Shown: positions 47,707 to 56,685 of the stretch, piece after piece
How positions within the stretch are numbered: the first letter of the stretch is position 1
Layout of the letters: each line of letters begins with the position of its first letter
NCBI GenBank assembly: GCA_947497475.1
Contig: CANMGS010000002.1
Coordinates: 864,249-928,248 of the forward strand
Length of the DNA: 64,000 nucleotides
From: an uncultured Amylibacter sp.
GTDB taxonomy: Bacteria > Pseudomonadota > Alphaproteobacteria > Rhodobacterales > Rhodobacteraceae
Direction: 5' to 3'
Notes under the pieces: model-generated
Told to the model about the DNA's origin: nothing
Databases searched by the model: none
Seen by the model: only the letters and a program-made list of their open reading frames with translations
Position numbers and translations under genes: made by a program

Positions 47707-47781
47707 CGCGGGGTGGAGAAGTAGTATCTCGTCTGGCTCATAACCAGAAGATCGCGGGTGCAATTCCCGCCCCCGCAACCA
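47707..47781 (+). tRNA. Initiator-like tRNA (anticodon CAU) inside the head operon
   Basis: A full 75-nt cloverleaf. Acceptor arm CGCGGGG/CCCCGCA with a C1xA72 mismatch, the hallmark of bacterial initiator tRNA; D arm with 4-bp stem and 7-nt loop; anticodon stem TCTGG/CCAGA with CAT at 47739-47741; 5-nt variable loop; T arm GCGGG/CCCGC; discriminator A and encoded CCA. Odd points: the D-loop (AGTAGTA) lacks the GG pair, the T-loop reads TGCAATT so position 55 is G instead of T, and the anticodon stem has two rather than three GC pairs next to the loop. It is on the coding strand between capsid and next gene. Confidence 0.85.
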
Positions 47782-47808
47782 TCAAACTTAACCTAAAGAG
47801 GTATACTG

Positions 47809-48195
47809 ATGTTTACACGCATCCAAGCTCTGCAAGAAACTGGCTTCTGGCGTTGTGGTGTTTTCCACAGCTTCGAAGGTGAAGTTCATGCACAAGACGC
47901 ATTCTCAAAAGGGCAATGGGACATCTTGAAAAATGAAAAGATGCTCAAGCTTACTGAAACTGACGAAAAGCCAACGAAGAAACCATCAAATGACGCGGAA
48001 CTAATCGCACGTGTTGTTGGTGCGATCGAAGTTTTGGATCACGAAGGTTTCACCAAAACAGGCAAGCCAAAGATTGCAGCAGTCCGTGACCTTCTGGAAG
48101 ACGACAAAGATGCAATCACATCTGATGTCTTGGACGAAGCTTTTGCCGTTGCGAAATCGGATGACTTTGAAGTGCCAGAAGCACCAGCCAACTAA
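47809..48195 (+). CDS. HI1506/Mu gp35-like phage protein
   Basis: 128 aa. The N-terminus MFTRIQALQETGFWRCGVFHSFEGEVHAQDAFSKGQWDIL matches the HI1506-type family of Mu-like prophages, found after the major capsid. The C-terminal half is acidic. AAAGAGG precedes the ATG. Role in head assembly unknown. Confidence 0.75.
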   Translation: MFTRIQALQETGFWRCGVFHSFEGEVHAQDAFSKGQWDILKNEKMLKLTETDEKPTKKPSNDAELIARVVGAIEVLDHEGFTKTGKPKIAAVRDLLEDDKDAITSDVLDEAFAVAKSDDFEVPEAPAN

Positions 48196-48225
48196 GAATA
48201 CCGCCAGAGCGATGACGCTGCCGTT

Positions 48226-48265
48226 TTCTGGGGTGCGGCAAGCCTAGCTCAGTCTAGCCCCAGAA
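48226..48265 (+). other. Inverted repeat between two head genes
   Basis: Eight-base perfect arms TTCTGGGG (48226-48233) and CCCCAGAA (48258-48265) with a 24-nt loop containing a CTAG pair. No T run. It may be an RNA structure that modulates transcription or stability. Confidence 0.7.
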
Positions 48266-48284
48266 CCCAATTTGAGAGAGACCA

Positions 48285-48725
48285 ATGGCCTACGCCACCA
48301 AAGCCGATATCATCACCATCTATTCGGAAGATGTATTATATGTTGCAGACCGCGACGGTGATGGTGTGTCTGATGATGCAGCAATTGAACGTGCGCTGAG
48401 TTCTGCATCTGATGAAATCGATAGCTATCTTGGTGTACGCTTTACGGTTCCTTACAGCCACCCTTCTGAAATCTTAACCCAGCTTTGTGTTGATATGGCA
48501 ATCTACCGTCTTGCGAACACGCGTGACGTGATGACTGAAACCATCAAAGATCGATATAACGACAGTATAAAACACCTCATTCGCATTTCAGATGGCAAGG
48601 CGACTTTGCCAAGCCCACCTACGGCTGAAGGCGAAGAACCAGACCCACAATTTGAAGCTGCACAACCTATCGTGCAAACGGGGCCAGAACGCTTGTTCAC
48701 CCGCGAAAAAACGCGAGGCCTATAA
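48285..48725 (+). CDS. Gp36/DUF1320 family head-tail joining protein
   Basis: 146 aa. MAYATKADIITIYSEDVLYVADRDGDGVSDDAAIERALSSASDEIDSYLGVRFTVPY is the DUF1320 (gp436) signature. Its acidic calcium-like loop DRDGDG is typical. It builds the neck. GAGAGAG lies before the ATG. Confidence 0.9.
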   Translation: MAYATKADIITIYSEDVLYVADRDGDGVSDDAAIERALSSASDEIDSYLGVRFTVPYSHPSEILTQLCVDMAIYRLANTRDVMTETIKDRYNDSIKHLIRISDGKATLPSPPTAEGEEPDPQFEAAQPIVQTGPERLFTREKTRGL

Positions 48726-48727
48726 TT

Positions 48728-49174
48728 ATGGCTGGCGCGGTTCTCACAGTACAAACGCCTGGTCTTGATCAAGCCATTACAAAAGCTTCAAATCTACGAA
48801 GCTTTGAAATGGCAACATTGATTGATGTATCAGGAGCAGTCATTGAAAGCTCTGTTAAACGCCGTTTAAACGACGAGAAAACCGCGCCCGATGGCACACC
48901 TTGGCCTGAGTGGTCAGAAGAATACGCCGCAACACGCGGATCGGAACATTCCTTACTAGTGGATAGCAATGCCCTGTTAGAGAGCGTCCAAAGCTTTTCC
49001 AGTGGCACAGAAGCAATTGTGGGTTCAAACCTTGTCTATGCAGCTCGTCGTCAATTTGGCGGTGAAGAATTGGGCTATGATGATCCAGCACGGCCATTCC
49101 TTGGCTTGTCCGATTTAGATGAAGCCGATTTGCTTGATATCTCTGCTGACTTTCTGGGGGGATTGCTGCAATGA
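48728..49174 (+). CDS. Phage virion morphogenesis protein (Mu gpG-like)
   Basis: 148 aa. GAVIESSVKRRLNDEKTAPDGTPWPEWSEEYAATRGSEHSLLVDSNALLESV with the ARPFLGLS motif is the gpG family. It is thought to act in tail or neck assembly. Two bases after gp36. Confidence 0.9.
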   Translation: MAGAVLTVQTPGLDQAITKASNLRSFEMATLIDVSGAVIESSVKRRLNDEKTAPDGTPWPEWSEEYAATRGSEHSLLVDSNALLESVQSFSSGTEAIVGSNLVYAARRQFGGEELGYDDPARPFLGLSDLDEADLLDISADFLGGLLQ

Positions 49175-49713
49175 CAATCGAGCCAAACACACTATCAAAT
49201 TTCCCAGAGGTAGTAGCAGATCAAATCAAACTAATTTTGCCAAAGCTCAAACATTGCAAACCTATGTTTGGCCGTTTGTCTCTTGAGGAGTTTGTGAAAT
49301 CACCATTTGCAACACCTGGTATTCGCGTATCTAACCTTGGCCTGAAACAAGGCGCTAATTTCTCAGGCAATACACATGAGTTTTATGTGCAGATGGCGGC
49401 ATATGTCGCGACAAAACCAAAACTAGGTGAGGATCGCAATGTTGCCGCGGTAAACATCACACAAGCGATTGCAGCTCACGTTGCCGAGAATGACTTCGGG
49501 CAAATCGCATTTGGACGTGCGCGTGATGTAAGCGTCACAAGCTTAAATACGGTCAAAACGCGAGACAATGGCACTTCACTTTGGGCGGTTATTTGGAACC
49601 AACCTGTGATCCTTACAAAGTACACAGCACAAGACCCAATGCCGATCGAACTTTATGTTCAAAACAACGCTGAAACGAACCCTGAATTTGAAGAAGTCGG
49701 GGGGCAAGAATGA
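49171..49713 (+). CDS. Phage protein Gp37 (DUF1834)
   Basis: 180 aa. FATPGIRVSNLGLKQGANFSGNTHEFYVQMAAYVATKPK matches DUF1834. It is probably the tail terminator or neck protein. It overlaps both neighbours by four bases. Confidence 0.85.
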   Translation: MTIEPNTLSNFPEVVADQIKLILPKLKHCKPMFGRLSLEEFVKSPFATPGIRVSNLGLKQGANFSGNTHEFYVQMAAYVATKPKLGEDRNVAAVNITQAIAAHVAENDFGQIAFGRARDVSVTSLNTVKTRDNGTSLWAVIWNQPVILTKYTAQDPMPIELYVQNNAETNPEFEEVGGQE

Positions 49714-50216
49714 AGCCTTTAGAACAAGCAGAAACAGATCGTCGCCTAGCCAATGTCCTTTCCGTGGGCACTGTCGTTGCAATAGACCCTGGCAAATCCT
49801 CTGCGCGGGTAAAGATTGGTGATTTGAAAACACCACTTATCCAAGTGAACGCGCTACGTGCTGGCGGTATGCAATTTTGGTGGATGCCAACCGTGGGCGA
49901 ACAAGTTGTTGTTGCGGCACCCTCTGGTGACATCGCACAGGCTTTTATTCTTTGTTCGCTCTTTGCCAAAAATGCACCCAGCAGTGATCCAAACGTTCCT
50001 AAGATCAATCTCGCTGGTGGCAAAATGATCATTGATGGTGACTTAGAAATCACTGGCAATTTGCTCGTGAAACAGAACATCCAAGTCATTCTCGAAATGT
50101 CAGCCAATGGCAACATCATTACCGAAGCTGATGCCATCGCAAGCGGCGTTAGCCTGAAAAACCACATCCACCCAGAAAGTATTGGTAGCGAAACAGGAGT
50201 ACCAAACAATGACTAA
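49710..50216 (+). CDS. Phage baseplate assembly protein V
   Basis: 168 aa. GTVVAIDPGKSSARVKIGDLKTPLIQVNALRAGGMQFWWMPTVGEQVVVAAPSGD is the OB-domain of gpV. The C-terminal HIHPESIG resembles a spike tip with iron-binding His. It is the baseplate spike. It overlaps a small gene by eight bases. Confidence 0.9.
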   Translation: MKPLEQAETDRRLANVLSVGTVVAIDPGKSSARVKIGDLKTPLIQVNALRAGGMQFWWMPTVGEQVVVAAPSGDIAQAFILCSLFAKNAPSSDPNVPKINLAGGKMIIDGDLEITGNLLVKQNIQVILEMSANGNIITEADAIASGVSLKNHIHPESIGSETGVPNND

Positions 50217-50394
50217 ACCAGATGCACCAAAGAAACCACAAACGCAGGACTACCTTGTTCTGGCAAACGGCACCGTTGCGGGTGTGCGCCGCAAAAAAGG
50301 TGAGACCGTAAAGCTTACAGAAGCGCAGGCGAAATACGAAAACGTCACGCTGAAATCTGACGCAAAAGAAGAAGGCAAAACACCTAAGAAATGA
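50209..50394 (+). CDS. Small basic phage protein, unknown
   Basis: 61 aa from the ATG at 50209, overlapping gene V by eight bases. MTKPDAPKKPQTQDYLVLANGTVAGVRRKKGETVKLTEAQAKYE, Lys-rich. Similar small genes sit after V in many Mu-like phages. Function unknown. Confidence 0.65.
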   Translation: MTKPDAPKKPQTQDYLVLANGTVAGVRRKKGETVKLTEAQAKYENVTLKSDAKEEGKTPKK

Positions 50395-50729
50395 TTGGCA
50401 TTAACAGGCATACGGGACGAGCAATCAGCGGCGATGCGCATCTAGCGCAATCCATTGCTGATATCTTGAGCACACCGAAAGGCACACGTGTTATGCGTCG
50501 TGACTACGGTTCCGATTTGCCTGATTTAATCGACCAACCTTTAAACTCTTTGACGATTGTGGATGCCTATCAAGCCATTGCTTCAGCTCTTGGCCAATGG
50601 GAACCGCGCATTTCTGTTGAACGTATGGAAATCACACGATCCGAAGCTGGCTTGGCTGATATTGAATTGTACTTCGATAGCGTTGTTTTCGATGCAAGTC
50701 AGCCAGCCTTTATTGAGGTGCGCCTATGA
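50391..50729 (+). CDS. Phage baseplate wedge protein W (GPW/gp25)
   Basis: 112 aa. RAISGDAHLAQSIADILSTPKGTRVMRRDYGSDLPDLIDQPLN is the gp25/W lysozyme-like domain of the baseplate. Four-base overlaps on both sides. Confidence 0.93.
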   Translation: MIGINRHTGRAISGDAHLAQSIADILSTPKGTRVMRRDYGSDLPDLIDQPLNSLTIVDAYQAIASALGQWEPRISVERMEITRSEAGLADIELYFDSVVFDASQPAFIEVRL

Positions 50730-51631
50730 CACGATTTACACCAATTGATTTGTCACGGTTGCCAGCACCAGATGTTATAAAGCCGATCGGCTTTGAGCAA
50801 ACCTTTGACGGCATGAAGCAGACGTTGATTGAACGTGCGCCAGATTTAGAGCCAGCACTAGAGCTTGAAAGCGAGCTTGCGACAAAGACCACGCAAAACA
50901 ACGCCTATCATTTGATGCTGAAAGAGACTGAGTTTAATGACCGTGCAAAAGGTCTAATGCTACCGTTTGCAACGGGTTCAACTTTGGATCAACTTGCTTC
51001 ATTTTGGGGCGTTGAACGTCTGACAGTTCAAGAAGCTGATAACACAGCTATTCCAGCGGTGCCGTTGATCTTAGAAAGTGATGATAATTTTCGGGCGCGT
51101 GTCCAGCTTTCCCTAGAAGGCCATACGACTGCAGGATCGGAAGGCTCTTATGTATTTTGGGCAAAGACATTATCACCACGTATAAAGAGCGTGAATGCAC
51201 ACAGCCCTGCGCCTGGGGAAACGCTTGTCACTATTTTGACATTTGATAACGGCGGTATTGCGGACGCTGATTTGCTCAATTCTTTGTCAGAAGGATATGA
51301 GGAAATTAGACCTTTATGTGCGCAAGTCACAGTCCAAGCGGCAGAGATAATCCAATTGGAAGTCGAAGCCACGTTAACCTTTAAATCTGGCCCCGATTAC
51401 ACACTTGTTTTGGCTGCAGCAAATGAAGCCTTGCGCAAGTATCTTGATGATAATTTCAAGCTTGGCCATGACATCACAATTTCAGGTATCCATGCAGCCT
51501 TGCACCAAGAGGGTGTTCAAAACGTCAATCTAACGAAACCCGCTGCAGATGTGGTTGTTGAACAAACTCAGGCAGCCTATTGCGATGTTGAAAACAACTT
51601 GACCCTAACGATTGGGGGAACAGATGTTTAA
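50726..51631 (+). CDS. Phage baseplate assembly protein J
   Basis: 301 aa. FNDRAKGLMLPFATGSTLDQLASFWGVERL and GHTTAGSEGSYVFWAKTLSPRIKSVNAHSP match the gpJ family. It forms the baseplate periphery to which fibres attach. Confidence 0.93.
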   Translation: MTRFTPIDLSRLPAPDVIKPIGFEQTFDGMKQTLIERAPDLEPALELESELATKTTQNNAYHLMLKETEFNDRAKGLMLPFATGSTLDQLASFWGVERLTVQEADNTAIPAVPLILESDDNFRARVQLSLEGHTTAGSEGSYVFWAKTLSPRIKSVNAHSPAPGETLVTILTFDNGGIADADLLNSLSEGYEEIRPLCAQVTVQAAEIIQLEVEATLTFKSGPDYTLVLAAANEALRKYLDDNFKLGHDITISGIHAALHQEGVQNVNLTKPAADVVVEQTQAAYCDVENNLTLTIGGTDV

Positions 51632-52193
51632 CCAATCAACTTTGCCGCCTAATAGCACCAAGATTGAATATGCTTTTGAGCAATCTTTTGTGGATGCTCT
51701 ACCCGATGTTTCTGTTGTTTCCACATTGATGAACCCAGAGACAATCCCAGTGGAATTGATAGGATATTTAGCCTGGTCATTTTCTGTTGATGAATGGGAC
51801 CCAGACTGGGACGAAGAAGAACAGCGAGAAACCACACGACAATCTGTTGGAATACAGCGCCGCAAAGGCACTTTAACGGCCGTTAAAGCAGCTTTAAAGG
51901 CCGCTGGATATGGTGACGCCACAATTGTCGAAGGCAAGCCAGCACAGACATATGATGGCACCCGCATTTGTGATGGATCATGGGCTTTCGAAGCCGCCGA
52001 TCATTGGGCCGAATACCGCGTTTATTTGGTTCGACCAATTAGCATCAAGCAAGCCGCGCAAGTTCGCCGTATTTTGCAAGCTGTTGCACCAGTCCACTGT
52101 CACTTGAAAGGCCTGTTTTTTAAGCAAGCCGCAAACCTATATGACGGGTCATTTATTTGTGATGGCACCTATACATTTGGAGTTGTTGAATGA
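51624..52193 (+). CDS. Phage tail protein I
   Basis: 189 aa from the ATG at 51624, overlapping J by eight bases. LPPNSTKIEYAFEQSFVDAL and LIGYLAWSFSVDEWDPDW are gpI motifs. It completes the baseplate. The C-terminus carries two similar NLYDGSFICDG / QTYDGTRICDGSW-type repeats. Confidence 0.9.
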   Translation: MFNQSTLPPNSTKIEYAFEQSFVDALPDVSVVSTLMNPETIPVELIGYLAWSFSVDEWDPDWDEEEQRETTRQSVGIQRRKGTLTAVKAALKAAGYGDATIVEGKPAQTYDGTRICDGSWAFEAADHWAEYRVYLVRPISIKQAAQVRRILQAVAPVHCHLKGLFFKQAANLYDGSFICDGTYTFGVVE

Positions 52194-53710
52194 GCAATAT
52201 TGAAGAAACAAACCTATGGGAAGAATTGATCTACCAGATCAAGACAACAGACCCAGCAATTGGCGGTGCCCCAAATTTAGAAACAGGTACGGGCTTGATG
52301 AATGTTCAAGCACAACAGCTTGCAAATCGCACACTGTATTTGAAGCTTCTTATAGAAGCCTTACAAGATAGCCTTGGTGGATTGGATTATGTCACACCAG
52401 CTCAGCTTACAACTGCTGTTAATAATGCAATAAATGATATCCGAGATGGTGTGCCAGGTGCGCTTGATACCTTGAAAGAAATCTCAGATGCACTCGCCGA
52501 TGATGACAATGCAATTGCGGCTTTGACAGCGGCTCTTGCGGGTAAAGTTGATTTAGCCACTGTGCAAGCTGGATTTGTTCCAAACCCTGTTTTCTTAACC
52601 AGTGCGGATGATGTTAATAACCTTGATGATGGTTGGTATGCTTGGGGTTCTTCTGTTCCTGCGAATGCACCAACAACCTTTTGTAATTTACAGCAAACGA
52701 GTTCGCCAAGTTCTGCGGCTATCCAGAAGCTTATTGGCACAACTACGGGTGTAATGGGTGTGCGTCGAAAAACTAGCGGTTCATGGCCTGTTTTTACATT
52801 TGCTTTGACAGAAAATTCAAACCTAAACGCAAGCAAGCTAACGTCTGGTACCGTACATTTTGAACGTTTACCACGTGCAAATTATGCAGGTGCAGTTGCT
52901 GGTACGAGTTTTGAGCATGTTATGACCGCGCTGAATGTAAAGGATGCGATAGAAACGCGTGCGATGACCTTAAACACAGCACAAGTTGTTGCCAGTAGTA
53001 AGACGTTTACGGGGTCAATTGCCTTCAATGGCTTAGTAAATGTCAATAATCACATGACATTTGGCGGTGCGGCTAAAATTGTCAGAGGTCTTGGTGCAGC
53101 ATCTTCAACGCCTGCTTCATGGGAAGACGCAAACAATATGCGATCAAACAGCGGACTAACCTTAATGCGTGGTTTTGATAGTACAGATGGCCCTAGTGAT
53201 ACTGGCACCGATACAAATGCATATTATCACCCGTGGTCACATGAGTATTCCAATTCAGGTAACATGACCCAGTTTGCAATTCCTTACATAACAAGTGGTA
53301 ACCCAGACACTCAGGTTGGCTATAATGATATATTCTATCACTCTAAATTCAATGGAGTGGTCGCGCCTTGGATACGATTGCTATCCGATAACAACATCCA
53401 CCAGTTTGCCGACAACAGCATCAAGAAACGTGTGAACCTAAATGCCTCACAGACCATAATGGATCATAAAGGCATATCCAGTGTGTCGGTTCTCAGCTCA
53501 GGCCTCATTAAGATTAATTTTGATGGTGACATGCCTGATTTAAATTATGGTGTAACGCCGTCTTTTTCCGCCTCTGGCTCGGCTGGTGGCGACACACGTA
53601 CCTACGTTGAATATGTCGATAAGCAAGTTGACAGCGTGACCATCAAAATTACGAACATTCACGGCACAGGCTTCAACCCAAACGACCTAACCGTTCTCAT
53701 AACAGGATAA
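52190..53710 (+). CDS. Phage tail fibre protein
   Basis: 506 aa. The N-terminal part (DPAIGGAPNLETGTGLMNVQAQQLANRTLYLK, residues 20-52) is the P2/Mu-like baseplate-attachment domain. A shaft with VPGALDTLKEISDALADDDNAIAALTAAL follows, and the rest is Ser/Asn-rich and beta-like. It determines host receptor binding. The frame overlaps gpI by four bases. Confidence 0.85.
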   Translation: MSNIEETNLWEELIYQIKTTDPAIGGAPNLETGTGLMNVQAQQLANRTLYLKLLIEALQDSLGGLDYVTPAQLTTAVNNAINDIRDGVPGALDTLKEISDALADDDNAIAALTAALAGKVDLATVQAGFVPNPVFLTSADDVNNLDDGWYAWGSSVPANAPTTFCNLQQTSSPSSAAIQKLIGTTTGVMGVRRKTSGSWPVFTFALTENSNLNASKLTSGTVHFERLPRANYAGAVAGTSFEHVMTALNVKDAIETRAMTLNTAQVVASSKTFTGSIAFNGLVNVNNHMTFGGAAKIVRGLGAASSTPASWEDANNMRSNSGLTLMRGFDSTDGPSDTGTDTNAYYHPWSHEYSNSGNMTQFAIPYITSGNPDTQVGYNDIFYHSKFNGVVAPWIRLLSDNNIHQFADNSIKKRVNLNASQTIMDHKGISSVSVLSSGLIKINFDGDMPDLNYGVTPSFSASGSAGGDTRTYVEYVDKQVDSVTIKITNIHGTGFNPNDLTVLITG

Positions 53711-53714
53711 GACC

Positions 53715-54551
53715 ATGAGTAAGATAATTGCATACAAAGTTGATGGAAACTTGGTGACAACAGAGTTCTTGCCAAAAGAAGATGTTCAACCAGCAGATAT
53801 TATTCAACCGCCATATGTGCTTACAGAAGAAGAACAAAACTCTATTCTGGACAAGCACATTCAGGAGTTGATTGCTGCATTAACCAACGAGCAGAAGACT
53901 ACTATCATCGAAGGTTTGCCAAAGATACAAACCGAAGCTGTTGTCGAGGGTGAAGAACCAGAACCCGCAGAAGAATTGCCACAAGCTTACAATGATGATG
54001 ACTTTGATCGTGCAGCGACTGAATTTGTTTACAATGAAGCTTTGGAAAAAGCTGAAACAGAATTTCAAGAGGTTTCAAAAGCAAAAACACCTAAGCCTAA
54101 AAAACAGCCTGTGATCAAAGCAGAAACGGTTGAAGAACATGCGGCTAAGGTCGTTCCAAAAGATGTTGAATTTATCATCGTAGACCCAAGTGATTTACCA
54201 GATGGTGAACGTGATCTTTGGACGATTGTAGACGGTAAGATTGTTATTGGTTCGTTGCCAATGGAAACACTTATAGCTGGAGTACGTGCGCAAGTTACAC
54301 AGCGCATTGGTAAAAAAGCGTCTGCAAATACGATCATGAATATGACTGCGGCTTCTGTGCTGGGCTTCCCAGATGAAACAGGCAAGCAACGACCAGAGCT
54401 TATGCCAGTATTTGGGCAAGCGTTGGCATGGGTCACAGAAGTTCGCATGACAGGCAAGCAATTGATCGAGAGCGGCGTTCAGGACTTTGCAGATGATAAG
54501 CACTGGCCTGAACCTTCTCAAGCCGTTCAGGATTTGGCGGCAGAGTTCTAA
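53715..54551 (+). CDS. Tail-fibre-associated protein, unknown (possible assembly factor)
   Basis: 278 aa, acidic in the middle (EGEEPEPAEELPQAYNDDD). LWTIVDGKIVIG is like the end region of fibre-assembly proteins. No domain is certain. Location after the fibre suggests a chaperone. Confidence 0.55.
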   Translation: MSKIIAYKVDGNLVTTEFLPKEDVQPADIIQPPYVLTEEEQNSILDKHIQELIAALTNEQKTTIIEGLPKIQTEAVVEGEEPEPAEELPQAYNDDDFDRAATEFVYNEALEKAETEFQEVSKAKTPKPKKQPVIKAETVEEHAAKVVPKDVEFIIVDPSDLPDGERDLWTIVDGKIVIGSLPMETLIAGVRAQVTQRIGKKASANTIMNMTAASVLGFPDETGKQRPELMPVFGQALAWVTEVRMTGKQLIESGVQDFADDKHWPEPSQAVQDLAAEF

Positions 54552-54601
54552 TGATCACACATATCCAAATCGAAACCTAACTATAACCAAAGGAGGCTAT
54601 C

Positions 54602-55783
54602 ATGCCTGAAATTTTCCTACATGGGGTTGAAGTCCAAGAACAAAGTGATGGCATTCGACCTATTCGCACACAGCAAAGCTCGACGATTGGTCTGGTTGCA
54701 ACCGCTGCAGATGCCCCCGCGGGGTTCCCACGCAATGAACCATTCTTTTTAACTGGTCCGCGTCAAGCCAATGAACTTGGCGCATCTGGTACCGCACGTG
54801 ACGCTTACAACGCTCTTTATGCACAAGGTGCAAAAGAAGTTGTCGCAGTTATTGTTCCAGATGGTGCAAATGCTGCAGAAACCAAGGCTAATATTGTCGG
54901 TGTAGCTACAGAAGGAACAGGCACTTGGGCATTGCAAAACGCCCAAAGTAAGCTTGATCGCTCAGCTCGCATTTTATGTGCACCGGGCTTTACATCTGGA
55001 TTGCCCGCAGATGGTGTAAATCCTGTCGTTGATGCCATGATTTCAGTAGCGGATAAAACACGCGCTGTTGTCATCAAAGACGGTCCAAATACCAATGAGA
55101 CTGATGCGAAACTTGACCGCCAACTTTATGGTTCAGACCGCCTTTATATTGTTGATCCTGCAGTCACCGCATTTGATGCAGAAACGGCAACTGATGTGAC
55201 GCGTCCAAACTCTGCATATGTTGCTGGCTTAATCGCGAAGCGTGATATCGAGAAAGGCTTTTGGTGGTCGCCATCAAACCAAGTCATTCGCGGCATTACA
55301 GGCACGGCTCGTCCGATCGGTTTCCATCTGTCTGATAGCCAAACAGAAGCCAACCGTATGAATGAAGCTGAGGTGACAACCATCATCCAGAAGAATGGTT
55401 TCCGTCTATGGGGTAACCGTGGAGCTGGTATTGATCCACAGTGGGCATTCCTATCTGTGCGCCGCACTGCAGATATCATCTATGACAGCATTGAAGAAGC
55501 ACACCTATGGGCAATGGATCGCCCTATGTCTGCTCAGTTGTTCCTTGATATCCGCGATGGTGTTCAGGCCTTTGGCCAGCGCCTTGTTAATCAGGGTGCG
55601 TTGCTTGGATTTAATTCTTGGCTCGATCCAGAATTGAACACACCAGACGTCCTAAAATCTGGGAAGACATTCCTTGATTTTGACTTTGAACCACCAGCTC
55701 CACTAGAGCACTTGGTTTTCCGCGCTCATCGCAATGATGAGTATTACGAAGAACTGATCCAATCGGTCAGTGAAGCAGCATAA
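54602..55783 (+). CDS. Phage tail sheath protein
   Basis: 393 aa. LHGVEVQEQSDGIRPIRTQQSSTIGLVATAADAP and GFWWSPSNQVIRGITGTARPIGF are typical of subtilisin-like sheath proteins. It forms the contractile sheath. A strong AGGAGG lies 5 nt before the ATG. Confidence 0.95.
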   Translation: MPEIFLHGVEVQEQSDGIRPIRTQQSSTIGLVATAADAPAGFPRNEPFFLTGPRQANELGASGTARDAYNALYAQGAKEVVAVIVPDGANAAETKANIVGVATEGTGTWALQNAQSKLDRSARILCAPGFTSGLPADGVNPVVDAMISVADKTRAVVIKDGPNTNETDAKLDRQLYGSDRLYIVDPAVTAFDAETATDVTRPNSAYVAGLIAKRDIEKGFWWSPSNQVIRGITGTARPIGFHLSDSQTEANRMNEAEVTTIIQKNGFRLWGNRGAGIDPQWAFLSVRRTADIIYDSIEEAHLWAMDRPMSAQLFLDIRDGVQAFGQRLVNQGALLGFNSWLDPELNTPDVLKSGKTFLDFDFEPPAPLEHLVFRAHRNDEYYEELIQSVSEAA

Positions 55784-55797
55784 GAAAGGGGGCTATC

Positions 55798-56298
55798 ATG
55801 ATTGATTACCCACGTACAATTCGGGATTTTGTCGGCTTTGTGGACGGTGTTGGATACGCTGGCCGTGGCTTGGAAGCAAAAATGCCCGAACTTAAATTGA
55901 TCCTAGCCAATCACCGCGGTGGCGGCATGGATGGCACAAAGGCAATGGACAAGGGTATGGAGCCTATGCAGTCAGAAATGACTTTCGCAGATTGGCCGCC
56001 AGAGTTGATCACGAAGTTTGGCACATACCAACGTCTTACACTTCGCCCTGGTGCGCGCGGTGAAGATGACTTCACTGCAGACAGCTATGTCACGTCCATT
56101 GGTGGCCTGATGACGGCCGTAAACTTTGGCGACTTAAAGCCTGGTACTGACGTGCCATTAAAGCTGAATTTTGAAGTGGATTATTTCCGTATGGTTCACA
56201 ACGAAGTTGAACTCTTTGAAATCGACATTCGCGCCTACAAGCGCGTGATCGGTGGCGTGGATCAACTCGCGGAAACACGCCGCGCAATGGGTCTCTAA
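55798..56298 (+). CDS. Phage major tail tube protein
   Basis: 166 aa. YPRTIRDFVGFVDGVGYAGRGLEAKMPELKLILANHRGGGMDGTKAMDKGMEPMQ is the tube family (FII/gpM). GAAAGGGGG precedes the ATG. Confidence 0.95.
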   Translation: MIDYPRTIRDFVGFVDGVGYAGRGLEAKMPELKLILANHRGGGMDGTKAMDKGMEPMQSEMTFADWPPELITKFGTYQRLTLRPGARGEDDFTADSYVTSIGGLMTAVNFGDLKPGTDVPLKLNFEVDYFRMVHNEVELFEIDIRAYKRVIGGVDQLAETRRAMGL

Positions 56299-56312
56299 AT
56301 TCAAAAACTGTG

Positions 56313-56336
56313 GATCCGTTAGAAAGCTAACGGGTT
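56313..56336 (+). other. Hairpin after the tail tube gene
   Basis: A 7-bp stem CCGTTAG/CTAACGG with a 4-nt loop, extended by A-T and G-U pairs. No T run, so it is not a clear terminator. It may protect the tube mRNA end. Confidence 0.5.
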
Positions 56337-56379
56337 CACTAAAACACCCCTTTAAACCCCTTATAAAACTGGATTGAAA

Positions 56380-56685
56380 ATGTCTAAATCGAAGAAACCG
56401 AACACTGTAATTTTGTCCACTGCAATCACTGTGGATGGTAAAGATGTGACGGAAGTTCAATTGCGCCAACCAAAAGCTGGTGAGTTGCGCGGATTGAAAA
56501 TCACAGAAGTTTTGCAGATGGATGTGAACGCTATGATGGCTCTTTTGCCACGGATCACAACACCGACAATCATTGATAGTCAGATCTCCGCTTTATCCCC
56601 TGCAGACTTAACGTCATTGGCGAGTGAAGCCGTGCTTTTTTTCGTGTCGCCATCCAAGCTCAAGGAAATTCAGGACAACAGTTAA
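56380..56685 (+). CDS. Phage tail assembly chaperone E (unshifted product)
   Basis: 101 aa from the ATG at 56380. TVILSTAITVDGKDVTEVQLRQPKAGELRGLKI resembles the Mu gp41/P2 gpE tail assembly family. It ends KEIQDNS at 56685. It is the short member of a frameshift pair. Confidence 0.85.
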   Translation: MSKSKKPNTVILSTAITVDGKDVTEVQLRQPKAGELRGLKITEVLQMDVNAMMALLPRITTPTIIDSQISALSPADLTSLASEAVLFFVSPSKLKEIQDNS

